This document shows positions 33,517-40,646 of a stretch of 46,289 nt of DNA, in pieces. The position numbers were made by a program, and so were the translations under genes. The stretch lies in contig NZ_JAHLPT010000018.1 in assembly GCF_018918025.1 (NCBI RefSeq), forward strand, positions 1 through 46,289. Direction: 5' to 3'. The notes beneath the pieces were generated by a model. That model searched no databases. It saw nothing but the letters and a program-made list of their open reading frames with translations, and was not told the DNA's origin. Within the stretch, counting starts at the first letter, position 1. Every line of letters begins with the position of its first letter. This stretch comes from Oscillibacter sp. MSJ-31. GTDB taxonomy: Bacteria > Bacillota > Clostridia > Oscillospirales > Oscillospiraceae.

Positions 33517-33551
33517 GATAATTACGATACGCTTTAAGGAGGCTTACTGAT

Positions 33552-33902
33552 ATGGCACGTGTTAAGGGCGCGATGATGACGCGCAAAAGAAGAAACAAGA
33601 CTCTGAAGCTCGCGAAGGGCTACTGGGGCAACAAATCCCGCCACTTCAAGATGGCCAACCAGGCCGTGATGAAGTCCCTGACCTACGCTTACACCGGCCG
33701 CAAGCTCAAGAAGAGAGATTTCCGCAGCCTGTGGATCACCCGCATCTCCGCCGCCTGCAAGATGAACGGCATGAACTACTCCACCTTCATGCACGGTCTG
33801 AAGGTCAAGGGCATCGAGATCAACCGCAAGATGCTCAGCGAGATGGCGATCAACGACGCCGTCGCGTTCACCGCTCTTTGCGACCTCGCGAAGAACGCGT
33901 AA
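33552..33902 (+). CDS. rplT: 50S ribosomal protein L20
   Basis: 116-residue ribosomal protein with [26 protein letters not shown] at its start (early 23S assembly protein). In Bacillus L20 binds the infC leader to repress the operon, which fits the attenuator seen here. AAGGAGG precedes the ATG. A terminator follows at once. Confidence 0.97.
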   Translation: MARVKGAMMTRKRRNKTLKLAKGYWGNKSRHFKMANQAVMKSLTYAYTGRKLKKRDFRSLWITRISAACKMNGMNYSTFMHGLKVKGIEINRKMLSEMAINDAVAFTALCDLAKNA

Positions 33903-33913
33903 AAAGTGCAAAC

Positions 33914-33948
33914 GAAAAGAGACGCTGTAAGGCGTCTCTTTTTTTTAT
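33914..33948 (+). terminator. Terminator after rplT
   Basis: AGAGACGC (33919-33926) pairs with GCGTCTCT (33933-33940), flanked by A and T runs. It ends the infC operon directly before the palindrome-bounded cassette. Confidence 0.93.
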
Positions 33949-33951
33949 AAC

Positions 33952-33990
33952 AAAGGGGTCATTCTCTACCGTAGAGAATGACCCCTTTGA
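33952..33990. repeat. Left terminal palindrome
   Basis: A perfect palindrome: CAAAGGGGTCATTCTCTAC, one central C, then its exact complement. It is followed inward by AAGGGC-TGC-GCCCTT, a second hairpin. Confidence 0.92.
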
Positions 33991-34094
33991 AACCCCAAGA
34001 GAGCGCAAGGGCTGCGCCCTTGACCTGCCATCGCCGGTTTTCTACGAAGCTGCGACTGCACGCGCTGTGCAAAATACTGCCTGCAATGCTTGGC

Positions 34095-34146
34095 GCGGCT
34101 TTCGATTTGGTCTGCTCCTTGCGGCCGCTGCCGCTCTGCGGCGGGG
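34095..34146 (-). repeat. Inverted copy of the 205-bp repeat's left part
   Basis: The reverse complement matches 34679-34731 at all but one of about 52 positions (CCCCGCCGCAGAGCGGCAGC onward). It lies just downstream of the minus-strand gene. Confidence 0.85.
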
Positions 34147-34154
34147 TTTCGGGT

Positions 34155-34358
34155 CTACCGCTCTATGAGGTCATAGGGGTTTCGGAAGCACTCGTAGACG
34201 TCGTTTTTGCCGACGATGACACGACGCATTTTTTCAGTGACCTCACGCGCCTGCGTAAGCGTCTTTTTTGCCGCGCCGAAATTTTGCTGTTCCAAGTCCT
34301 GCAGCGCCTCGCGGATCGAGTGCTCGAGATAATAATACATATTCTCATAAGTCGGCAT
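34155..34358 (-). CDS. 67-residue protein of unknown function in the cassette
   Basis: Starts MPTYENMYYYLEHSIREAL and is largely alpha-helical and charged, with a likely coiled coil over residues 10-45; ends CFRNPYDLIER. I do not recognise a family. ATG 34358 is chosen because AAGGAG lies 8 nt upstream; a GTG three codons earlier is possible. It is divergently transcribed from the XRE gene, with its TTGCAG-N17-TATAAT promoter enclosing an operator-like palindrome. A partner, effector or antirepressor of the regulator are all possible; none is shown. Confidence 0.72.
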   Translation of the reverse strand: MPTYENMYYYLEHSIREALQDLEQQNFGAAKKTLTQAREVTEKMRRVIVGKNDVYECFRNPYDLIER

Positions 34359-34379
34359 AAAAATCACTCCTTATAGCAC

Positions 34380-34408
34380 ATTATAACCTGAAACAGGTTA
34401 CGCTGCAA
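34380..34408 (-). promoter_or_regulatory. Promoter of the 67-residue protein gene
   Basis: Minus strand TTGCAG (34403-34408), 17-bp spacer, TATAAT (34380-34385). Operator 1 lies in the spacer. Confidence 0.8.
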
Positions 34409-34424
34409 TACCCTGTTTCAGGTT
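34385..34424. promoter_or_regulatory. Two operator-like palindromes between divergent genes
   Basis: AACCTGAAACAGGTT (34385-34399) is a perfect palindrome around AAA; ACCCTGTTTCAGGTT (34410-34424) is the same sequence in the other orientation with one mismatch. Centres are 25 bp apart. They are candidate binding sites for the adjacent XRE protein. Confidence 0.75.
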
Positions 34425-34452
34425 GCCGTATAGTGCTGACGGGGTGATAAGA

Positions 34453-34671
34453 ATGTATCAGCGTTTGCGCGATCTGCGCGAGGATAGAGACTGGACGCAA
34501 AAAGAGCTTGCAGCCATGCTCGGTATGTCGCAGACCGGATATTCAAAATATGAGACGGGAGAAAATGATATTCCGACTTCTATTTTATTGAAGCTTGCGG
34601 ATATTTACGGAACGACGACCGATTATCTCCTTGGCCGTACAGACACGTTTGCTCCGCCGAAAAAGAAATAG
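34453..34671 (+). CDS. XRE/Cro-like transcriptional regulator
   Basis: 72-residue helix-turn-helix protein (HTH_3/XRE). The motif WTQKELAAMLGMSQTGYSKYE covers helices 2-3, followed by NDIPTSILLKLADIYGTTTDYLLG, the usual C-terminal part; a short FAPPKKK tail ends it. It is nearly the whole DNA-binding domain with no effector domain. ATG 34453 follows GGGGTGA; the longer reading runs into the operator. Likely represses itself and the divergent gene through the palindromes at 34385-34424 (inference). A TATAGT at 34429-34434 is a candidate -10. Confidence 0.9.
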   Translation: MYQRLRDLREDRDWTQKELAAMLGMSQTGYSKYETGENDIPTSILLKLADIYGTTTDYLLGRTDTFAPPKKK

Positions 34672-34678
34672 TCCGTGA

Positions 34679-35145
34679 CCCCGCCGCAGAGCGGCAGCGG
34701 CCGCAAGGAGCAGCCCAAATCGAAAGCCGCAACAAGAAGCTGCACGCACTCCTTTGCGCAGCGCGTGCAGTCGGCCTATTGTCAGGCTTCCGATGGCGGG
34801 GTTGAGGGGGTGCGCCCCCCGCGCGTTTTCTCACCGCTTTTTCGCGCAAAAAAGCGGTGCCGCCGAAGGCTGATGCCTTCAGTCCTCACCGCAGAGCGGC
34901 AGCGGCCGCAAGAAGCAGCCCAAATCAAAAGCCGCAACAAGAAGCTGCACGCACGCCTTTGCGCAGCGCGTGCAGTCGGCCTATTGTCAGGCTTCCGATG
35001 GCGGGGTTGAGGGGGTGCGCCCCCTCGCGCGTTTTCTCACCGCTTTTTCGCGCAAAAAAGCGGTGTCGCCGAAGGCCGATGCCTTCAGTCCCCACCGCAG
35101 AGCGGCAGCGGCCGCAAGGAGCAGATCAAATCGAAAGCCGCAAAA
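34679..35145. repeat. Direct repeats of about 205 bp
   Basis: Copies start with GCAGAGCGGCAGCGGCCGC at 34686, 34891 and 35097, giving periods of 205 and 206 bp; the third is partial (ends about 35145). Each full copy includes a CACCGCTTTTT / AAAAAGCGGTG hairpin and a GGGGGTGCGCCCCC hairpin. No ORF of merit within. Copy 1 and 2 differ at few positions, suggesting recent duplication. Confidence 0.9.
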
Positions 35146-35253
35146 AGCGCGGCTGCGCCGCGCCGATGCACTCTCATACGGTTGCTGAAAGCTGATTTAA
35201 TATGAGCGGCTCGGGGGTCAAGGGGCTTGCCCCTTGCGCTCTCTTGGGGTTCT

Positions 35254-35290
35254 AAAGGGGGTATTCTCTACGGTAGAGAATACCCCCTTT
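35254..35290. repeat. Right terminal palindrome
   Basis: AAAGGGGGTATTCTCTAC, a central G, then its exact complement. It is the inverted counterpart of 33952-33990; the sequence differs in its arms but each arm's partner has changed with it, so both hairpins stay perfect. Preceded by AAGGGGC-AA-GCCCCTT (in cassette-inward reading). Confidence 0.92.
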
Positions 35291-35316
35291 GCTATACGCC
35301 GCGCGTTGCGCGGCCG

Positions 35317-35976
35317 TTATTCTTCCTCCGGCTCCTCCCACGGCGTCATCGTGGCGACTAGACGGTGGATGGGCGTGCCCAGCTCGTGGAATTTCGCCTC
35401 GTAGTCGGTCATCACACCGACGGCGCCGTTCGCGTGCAGATCGTCCGTGACCTCGGAGAGCGTAAAGCCAAACTGCGGGATCTCCTCCACCGACCAGGCG
35501 AAAAGCGGGGCGTTGTCCGTCTTGAAATGAATCTGCCCGCCGTCCTTGAGCACCTTGCGATAGAGCTTGAGGAAATTGCCGTGCGTCAGGCGGCGCTTGG
35601 CGTGGCGCTTCGTCGGCCACGGGTCGCAGAAGTTGATGTAGATGCGGTCGACCTCGCCCAGGGCGAAAAACTCGGGCAGGATGTTCGCGTTCGCGTCGAT
35701 GAAGCGGACGTTCAGAAGCCCCTCGGCGGCGCAGCGCTCCATGGCGACCACCATCGCGTCGGGCACCATCTCCACCGCCACGAACAGCACGTCGGGCTCC
35801 GCGGCGGCGGTGCCCGCGGTGAAGCGTCCCTTGCCGCAGCCCAGCTCAACACGCAGCTCGCGGGCCTCCGGCATCAGCTCGCGCCAATGGCCGCGGTGCG
35901 CGATGGGGTCCTTGATCTGCAGCGCCGCGCAGCGCTCCATGCGCGGCAGCAGGTTCTTTTTCTTTCTCATTCGCAT
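35317..35976 (-). CDS. trmB: tRNA (guanine-N7-)-methyltransferase TrmB
   Basis: 219-residue SAM-dependent enzyme making m7G46 in tRNA. SAM motif I VELGCGKGRF, the family motif INFCDPWPTKRHAKRRL (with DPWPKxRHxKRR) and HFKTDN are visible. ATG 35976 follows GAGG; another ATG two codons in is possible. The gene is monocistronic and borders the cassette at its 3' end. Confidence 0.94.
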   Translation of the reverse strand: MRMRKKKNLLPRMERCAALQIKDPIAHRGHWRELMPEARELRVELGCGKGRFTAGTAAAEPDVLFVAVEMVPDAMVVAMERCAAEGLLNVRFIDANANILPEFFALGEVDRIYINFCDPWPTKRHAKRRLTHGNFLKLYRKVLKDGGQIHFKTDNAPLFAWSVEEIPQFGFTLSEVTDDLHANGAVGVMTDYEAKFHELGTPIHRLVATMTPWEEPEEE

Positions 35977-36174
35977 GGGGAAATACCTCGCTTTTTGCGT
36001 TCATTTCCTGCCTATCATAGCGGAAACGCGGCGATAACACAAGAGAAAAATGAAGTCTTTCCGTCAGCAAAGAGGAATTTGCCGCAGGAACTGCGTTACA
36101 TTGTCAGAAATGAATCAATTCTTGCAAAAAATGTGATCAAACTGGAAATAATTTCAAATGAAATGATATTCCTC

Positions 36175-36203
36175 TTGCAAAACGCGGGGGAATTGCATAT
36201 AAT
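36175..36203 (+). promoter_or_regulatory. Promoter of crt-hbd
   Basis: TTGCAA (36175-36180), 17-bp spacer, TATAAT (36198-36203), 34 bp before the crt ATG, in an AT-rich upstream region with nothing else recognised. Confidence 0.85.
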
Positions 36204-36236
36204 AGCCCCATTAAGAGAAAACAAGGAGGGCATACC

Positions 36237-37013
36237 ATGTCTTTCGTGACCTATGAACCGCAGGGCGCGGTCGCGTATCTCATCATCAACCGTCCCGAGG
36301 CGCTCAACGCGCTCAACTCGCAGGTGCTCGCCGACCTTGACGCGGCGCTCGACGCCATTGACCTCGACGCCGTCCGCTGCCTGATCGTGCGCGGCGCGGG
36401 GGAGAAGTCCTTTGTCGCCGGCGCGGACATTGCGCAGATGAAAGGCCTCACCAAGGCCGAGGGCGAGAGCTTCGGCAAGCAGGGCAACGACGTGATGCGC
36501 AAGCTCGAGACCCTGCCCATTCCCACCATCGCGGCGGTCGGCGGCTACGCGCTCGGCGGCGGCTGTGAGCTCGCCATGAGCTGTGATTTCCGCATCTGCT
36601 CCGATACCGCCGTGTTCGGTCAGCCCGAGACGGGTCTCGGCATCACTCCCGGCTTCGGCGGCACCCAGCGCCTCGCGCGTCTGGTCGGCCCCGGCATGGC
36701 CAAGCAGATGGTCTACACCGCCCGCAACATCAAGGCGGACGAGGCCCTGCGCATCGGTCTGGTCAACGCCGTCTATCCGCTCGCGGAGCTTTACACTGCG
36801 GCGGAGAAGCTCGCCTCTCAGATCGCTGCGAACGCGCCCATCGCGGTGCGCGCGGCGAAGAAGGCCATCAACGAGGGGCTTGACCTCCCGATGGACGAGG
36901 CCGTGGTGGTCGAGGAGAAGGCCTTCGGCTCCTGCTTCGGGACCGCCGACCAGCAGGAGGGCATGGGCGCCTTCCTCGAAAAGCGCAAGCACGAACCGTT
37001 CACCAACAAGTAA
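36237..37013 (+). CDS. crt: Crotonase / 3-hydroxybutyryl-CoA dehydratase
   Basis: 258-residue enoyl-CoA hydratase-fold enzyme converting 3-hydroxybutyryl-CoA to crotonyl-CoA in butyrate synthesis. Catalytic glutamates are Glu111 (GGGCELAMSCDFRI) and Glu131 (FGQPETGLGITPGFGG), the standard 20-residue spacing; the oxyanion segment is VAGADI. GGAGGG precedes the ATG. Followed directly by hbd, so the two probably form an operon. Confidence 0.95.
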   Translation: MSFVTYEPQGAVAYLIINRPEALNALNSQVLADLDAALDAIDLDAVRCLIVRGAGEKSFVAGADIAQMKGLTKAEGESFGKQGNDVMRKLETLPIPTIAAVGGYALGGGCELAMSCDFRICSDTAVFGQPETGLGITPGFGGTQRLARLVGPGMAKQMVYTARNIKADEALRIGLVNAVYPLAELYTAAEKLASQIAANAPIAVRAAKKAINEGLDLPMDEAVVVEEKAFGSCFGTADQQEGMGAFLEKRKHEPFTNK

Positions 37014-37061
37014 GCGTTACTTGACAATTTATAAATTTCAATTCATAGGAGGAACACAAAA

Positions 37062-37898
37062 ATGAAAGTTGCAGTTTTCGGCGCCGGCACCATGGGCAGC
37101 GGCATCGCGCAGGTCTTCGCGGCACACGGCCACACCACTCTGATGTACGCGTCCAGCGTCGCTTCCGCGCAGCGCCACAAGGACAAGCTCGACGCTTCCC
37201 TGCAGAAGCGCGTCGAGAAGGGCAAGATGACTCAGGAGGCCAAGGATGCCCTGATGGCGAATATCTTCGTGGAGGAGAAGTCCGCCGCCGCCGATGCCGA
37301 CCTCGTCATTGAGTGCGCCAAGGAAGAGATGGCGTACAAGCGCGCCATGCTCAGCGAGCTGGATGAGCTGTGCAAGGAATCCACCATCTTTGCCACCAAC
37401 ACCTCCTCTCTGTCCGTCACCGAGATGGGCCTGGGCCTCAAGCACCCCGTCATCGGTATGCACTTCTTCAATCCCGTTCCCAGCATGAAGCTCGTCGAGG
37501 TCATCCGCGGCGCGAACACCACGCAGGAGACCTTCGACTTCATCTACAAGCTCTCCGAGGAGATCGGCAAGCAGCCGGTCGAGGTCGCCGAGGCTCCTGG
37601 CTTCGTCGTCAACAAGATCCTCATCCCCATGATCAACGAAGCCATCGGCCTCGTTGAGACTGGCGTCGCCTCCGTCGAGGATATCGACAAGGCCATGATG
37701 CTCGGTGCGAATCATCCCATGGGCCCCCTCGCCCTCGGCGACTTCATCGGCCTGGACGTCTGCCTCGCCATCATGAACGTGCTGCTCGAGGAGACCGGCG
37801 ATCCCAAGTACCGTCCCGCCCTGCTGCTCAAGAAGATGGTCCGCGGCGGCCAGCTCGGCAAGAAGTCCGGCAAGGGCTTCTATGATTACAGCAAGTAA
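37062..37898 (+). CDS. hbd: 3-hydroxybutyryl-CoA dehydrogenase
   Basis: 278-residue NAD(P)-dependent dehydrogenase converting acetoacetyl-CoA to 3-hydroxybutyryl-CoA. N-terminal Rossmann motif [12 protein letters not shown]; catalytic His134 and Glu146 in GMHFFNP..MKLVEVI (the usual 12-residue spacing), and NTSSLSVTE before it. Typical length. AGGAGG precedes the ATG. With crt it covers the middle steps of the acetyl-CoA to butyryl-CoA path; thiolase, bcd and etfAB are not in the window. Confidence 0.96.
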   Translation: MKVAVFGAGTMGSGIAQVFAAHGHTTLMYASSVASAQRHKDKLDASLQKRVEKGKMTQEAKDALMANIFVEEKSAAADADLVIECAKEEMAYKRAMLSELDELCKESTIFATNTSSLSVTEMGLGLKHPVIGMHFFNPVPSMKLVEVIRGANTTQETFDFIYKLSEEIGKQPVEVAEAPGFVVNKILIPMINEAIGLVETGVASVEDIDKAMMLGANHPMGPLALGDFIGLDVCLAIMNVLLEETGDPKYRPALLLKKMVRGGQLGKKSGKGFYDYSK

Positions 37899-37917
37899 TT
37901 TTTCGACAAAATATAAC

Positions 37918-37951
37918 AGAAAAAGAGCCGGTTTCGACCGGCTCTTTTTCT
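37918..37951 (+). terminator. Terminator after hbd
   Basis: AAAAGAGCCGGT / ACCGGCTCTTTT around a stable TTCG tetraloop, then TTC. The stem's A/T tracts let it work in both directions. Confidence 0.93.
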
Positions 37952-37976
37952 CAACACCGGAAAGGGGAGGAACACC

Positions 37977-38093
37977 ATGAGCGAAAAGAAGTGCGTTTGC
38001 GGGCACGAGCTGGAAAGCGGCGGATTTTTCTCCGGCCTTTTCGGCGGCAGGGACGACGACAAGCCGCGCAAAAATCAGCCACCCGGGTTCTGA
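37977..38093 (+). CDS. 38-residue Cys-containing small protein
   Basis: Begins MSEKKCVCGHELESGGFFSG, with a CxC pair (Cys6, Cys8) and a charged, Gly-rich C-terminal half ending PPGF. GGGGAGG lies 7 nt upstream. The gene sits between the hbd terminator and the thrS promoter, so no promoter of its own is certain; read-through is possible. No family recognised; a CxC pair may bind metal. Confidence 0.55.
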   Translation: MSEKKCVCGHELESGGFFSGLFGGRDDDKPRKNQPPGF

Positions 38094-38102
38094 GCCTGCC
38101 CC

Positions 38103-38131
38103 TTGACAAATCCGCGGCGACGGCGTATACT
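38103..38131 (+). promoter_or_regulatory. Promoter of thrS
   Basis: TTGACA (38103-38108), 17-bp spacer, TATACT (38126-38131). Transcription begins about 7 nt later and covers the T-box leader. Confidence 0.88.
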
Positions 38132-38137
38132 GCTATC

Positions 38138-38369
38138 CATCAAACCAGCATCGACGGAGAAGAAACCGCAGAGCACCGCACAGAGAGGGACGCATTTCGG
38201 TGCAAGCGTCCTGCGTGAGCGGCGGCCGTACCACTCCCGAGCAGCCCGCGACGAGCGGGACGGGTTCGCCCGTTACAGCGGACACAAGCGGCGCAAACGC
38301 GCAAGCAGGGTGGAACCGTGGAGTATAGCAATGCTTCACCCCTGATACCGTCGGGGGTGAAGCATTTTT
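38138..38369 (+). promoter_or_regulatory. T-box leader (threonine)
   Basis: The T-box sequence AGGGTGGAACCG lies at 38307-38318, and the terminator ATGCTTCACCCC / GGGGTGAAGCAT (38331-38342, 38354-38365) is followed by TTTT. The antiterminator would use the T-box. A specifier ACC (Thr) is plausible at 38230-38232, within GTACCAC, but the stem I fold was not verified. Uncharged tRNA-Thr would stabilise antitermination and raise thrS expression. Confidence 0.88.
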
Positions 38370-38400
38370 GCACCCTCAGAGTCAAATGGAGGTAACTGAA

Positions 38401-40212
38401 ATGTCCGAAGAAGTCAAGATCAACGAAGAAAACCAGTACAGCTTTGAAAATCCCGAGTACCGCAAGACCTATTGGCACACCTGCTCCCATGTGCTGGCGC
38501 AGGCGGTCAAGCGCCTGTGGCCCGAGGTGAAGCTCGCCATCGGCCCCAGCATCGAGACCGGCTTCTACTACGATCTGCTCGCTCCCTTCGCCTTTACGCC
38601 GGAGCATCTGGAGCAGATCGAGGCGGAGATGCGCAAGATCTGCAAGGAAAAGCTCAAGCTCGAGCGCTTTGAGCTGCCGCGCGAGGAAGCCATCAAGTTC
38701 ATGGAGGAGAAGGACGAGCCGTTCAAGGTCGAGCTCATCAACGATCTGCCTGCCGACGCGCACATCAGCTTCTATAAGCAGGGCGAGTTCACCGACCTCT
38801 GCGCCGGCCCGCATCTCGATTCCACCGGCCGCATCAAGGGCAACGCCATCAAGCTGACTGCCTGCAACGCCGCCTACTGGCGCGGCGACAGCAAGCGTGA
38901 AACGCTCCAGCGCATCTACGGCGTCGCTTTCCCGAAGAAGGAAGAGCTGGACGCCTACCTCAAAGAGCGCGAGGAGGCCGTCAAGCGCGACCACAACAAG
39001 CTCGGCCGCGAGCTCGAATATTTCACCACCGTCGACTGCATCGGTCAGGGTCTTCCGGTGCTGCTGCCCAAGGGCGCGCGCGTCGTGCAGGTGCTCCAGC
39101 GCTGGGTCGAGGATACCGAGCAGAAGCGCGGCTATCTTCTCACCAAGACCCCGCTGATGGCCAAGCGCGACCTTTACAAGATCTCCGGCCACTGGGATCA
39201 CTATCTCGACGGCATGTTCATCCTCGGCGACCCGTATGACGAGACGAAGGAGTGCTTCGCCCTGCGCCCGATGACCTGCCCGTTCCAGTATCAGGTCTAC
39301 CTGAACCGCCAGCGCTCCTACCGCGACCTGCCGATGCGCCTGGGCGAGACCTCGACGCTGTTCCGCAACGAGGATTCCGGCGAGATGCACGGCCTCATCC
39401 GCGTGCGTCAGTTCACGATCTCCGAAGGTCACCTCGTCCTGCGTCCCGACCAGCTCGAAGAGGAGTTCAAGGGCTGCCTCGACCTTGCCAAGTACTGCCT
39501 CGGCACCGTCGGCCTTCTTGACAAGTGCACGTTCCGCTTCTCCCAGTGGGATCCCGCGAACCCGAACAACAAGTACGAGGGCACGAAGGAGCAGTGGGAT
39601 CACGCCCAGAGCGTGATGGAGCGCATCCTCAAGGACCTCGACGTCGACTACACCATCGGCATCGACGAGGCCGCATTCTACGGCCCGAAGCTCGACATCC
39701 AGTATAAGAACGTCTACGGCAAGGAAGACACCCTCGTCACCATCCAGATCGACATGTTGCTCGCCGAGCGCTTCGGCATGTACTACATCGACGAAAACGG
39801 CGAGAAGAAGCTGCCGTACATCATCCACCGCACTTCTCTCGGCTGCTACGAGCGCACGCTCGCCTACCTCATCGAGGAGTATGCCGGCGCGCTGCCGACG
39901 TGGATGGCGCCCGAGCAGGTGCGCTTCCTGCCCGTCACCGATCGCGCCGCCGACTACTGCGCCGAGCAGGCCAAGAAGCTCGAAGACATGGGCTTCCGCA
40001 CCGAGGTCGATTACCGCAACGAGAAGATCGGCCGCAAGATCCGCGACGCGCAGACCGAGAAGGTGCCCTACATGGTCATCGTCGGCGACCGCGACATGGA
40101 GAACGGTACCGTCTCCCCGCGCCACCGCGCGGACGGCGATCTCGGCGCGATGAGCGTGGACGAGTTCTCCGCCCTGCTCAAGCGCGTTGTGGACAACAAG
40201 GAGCAGAAGTAA
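38401..40212 (+). CDS. thrS: Threonyl-tRNA synthetase lacking the TGS domain
   Basis: 603 residues against about 640 for full ThrRS. The protein starts in the N2 editing domain (HTCSHVLAQAVKRLWPEV, with the HxxxH of the editing site at about residues 24-28); the N-terminal TGS domain is absent. N2 is complete (CAGPH, TACNAAYWRGD). The class II core follows: MTCPFQYQVY with the zinc Cys, FTISEGHL with a zinc His, and IHRTSLGCYERTLAYL with the third ligand, then an anticodon-binding domain. ATG 38401 follows GGAGG. The T-box leader ends directly upstream, so the short N-terminus is real. Confidence 0.94.
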   Translation: MSEEVKINEENQYSFENPEYRKTYWHTCSHVLAQAVKRLWPEVKLAIGPSIETGFYYDLLAPFAFTPEHLEQIEAEMRKICKEKLKLERFELPREEAIKFMEEKDEPFKVELINDLPADAHISFYKQGEFTDLCAGPHLDSTGRIKGNAIKLTACNAAYWRGDSKRETLQRIYGVAFPKKEELDAYLKEREEAVKRDHNKLGRELEYFTTVDCIGQGLPVLLPKGARVVQVLQRWVEDTEQKRGYLLTKTPLMAKRDLYKISGHWDHYLDGMFILGDPYDETKECFALRPMTCPFQYQVYLNRQRSYRDLPMRLGETSTLFRNEDSGEMHGLIRVRQFTISEGHLVLRPDQLEEEFKGCLDLAKYCLGTVGLLDKCTFRFSQWDPANPNNKYEGTKEQWDHAQSVMERILKDLDVDYTIGIDEAAFYGPKLDIQYKNVYGKEDTLVTIQIDMLLAERFGMYYIDENGEKKLPYIIHRTSLGCYERTLAYLIEEYAGALPTWMAPEQVRFLPVTDRAADYCAEQAKKLEDMGFRTEVDYRNEKIGRKIRDAQTEKVPYMVIVGDRDMENGTVSPRHRADGDLGAMSVDEFSALLKRVVDNKEQK

Positions 40213-40225
40213 ACCGATCTTTTTG

Positions 40226-40260
40226 GAAAAACAGTCACTCGTCAGAGTGACTGTTTTTTT
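40226..40260 (+). terminator. Terminator after thrS
   Basis: ACAGTCACTC / GAGTGACTGT around GTCA, preceded by AAAA and followed by seven T residues. Confidence 0.93.
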
Positions 40261-40470
40261 GCCTTGGATTTAGCCAAAATGACGGACGGTGAAGGAAAAC
40301 TTGCATAAATTCGAATAAGGTGCATGAAAAATTTATATATGAAGAAAAAGTAAAAATTTGTCGTCACCAAAAAATTTGTGTGAAATAACGGAACGAGCGG
40401 AAAAAGAAAGGGCTAAGAAAAATGGATTCCGCCTTAATTTTGTGCGAATAGCCAAAAGTGCAAAAGTATC
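40261..40470. other. AT-rich intergenic stretch, nothing recognised
   Basis: About 210 bp of AT-rich sequence between the thrS terminator and the TRAP promoter. No ORF with a credible start, no RNA gene and no strong hairpin was found. Confidence 0.6.
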
Positions 40471-40499
40471 TTGCAATAAAACTTGCAATAAGTTATAAT
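40471..40499 (+). promoter_or_regulatory. Promoter of the TRAP transporter operon
   Basis: TTGCAA (40471-40476), 17-bp spacer, TATAAT (40494-40499). TTGCAATAA occurs twice in this short window. Confidence 0.85.
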
Positions 40500-40526
40500 G
40501 GCTATGCCTCAAAGAGGTACATTGGC

Positions 40527-40606
40527 CGTTTTGCAAAACGAAGAAGCGCCGGCCGACGCTCATGCACAACATTGGACAACGTTGTGCAGAATGCTCCCGA
40601 CCGGCG
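40527..40606 (+). other. Palindrome and nested stem in the TRAP leader
   Basis: CGTTTTGCAAAACG (40527-40540) is a perfect palindrome. Downstream, CGCCGG (40547-40552) pairs with CCGGCG (40601-40606) and GCACAACATT (40564-40573) with AACGTTGTGC (40578-40587, one mismatch). It could be an operator plus 5' UTR structure controlling the transporter. Confidence 0.6.
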
Positions 40607-40646
40607 GTAACGTTGCCGAAACGGTAAAACGAAAAGGAGATTGCGT

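Larger units (their letters stand above)
33952..35290. mobile_element. Palindrome-bounded cassette with XRE regulator
   Basis: A 1.34-kb segment filling the gap between rplT and trmB. Its two ends are inverted copies of a block of about 75 bp: a long palindrome, then (A)ACCCCAAGAGAGCGCAAGGG and a short GC hairpin. Inside, inverted copies of a second repeat (34095-34146 and 34679-34731) flank two divergent genes. TATA flanks both outer edges (33947-33950, 35293-35296), which may be chance. No transposase is encoded, so mobility is inferred; it could be a non-autonomous (MITE-like) element carrying regulatory genes. Confidence 0.5.

Noticed and set aside
34686-35145. Repeats of about 205 bp considered as a CRISPR array
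   Set aside because: Units are long, adjoin without unique spacers and contain their own hairpins; no cas genes nearby.
33947-35296. TATA target-site duplication of the cassette
   Set aside because: Four AT bases on both sides can easily occur by chance and each lies 1 bp off the palindrome; reported only as weak support.
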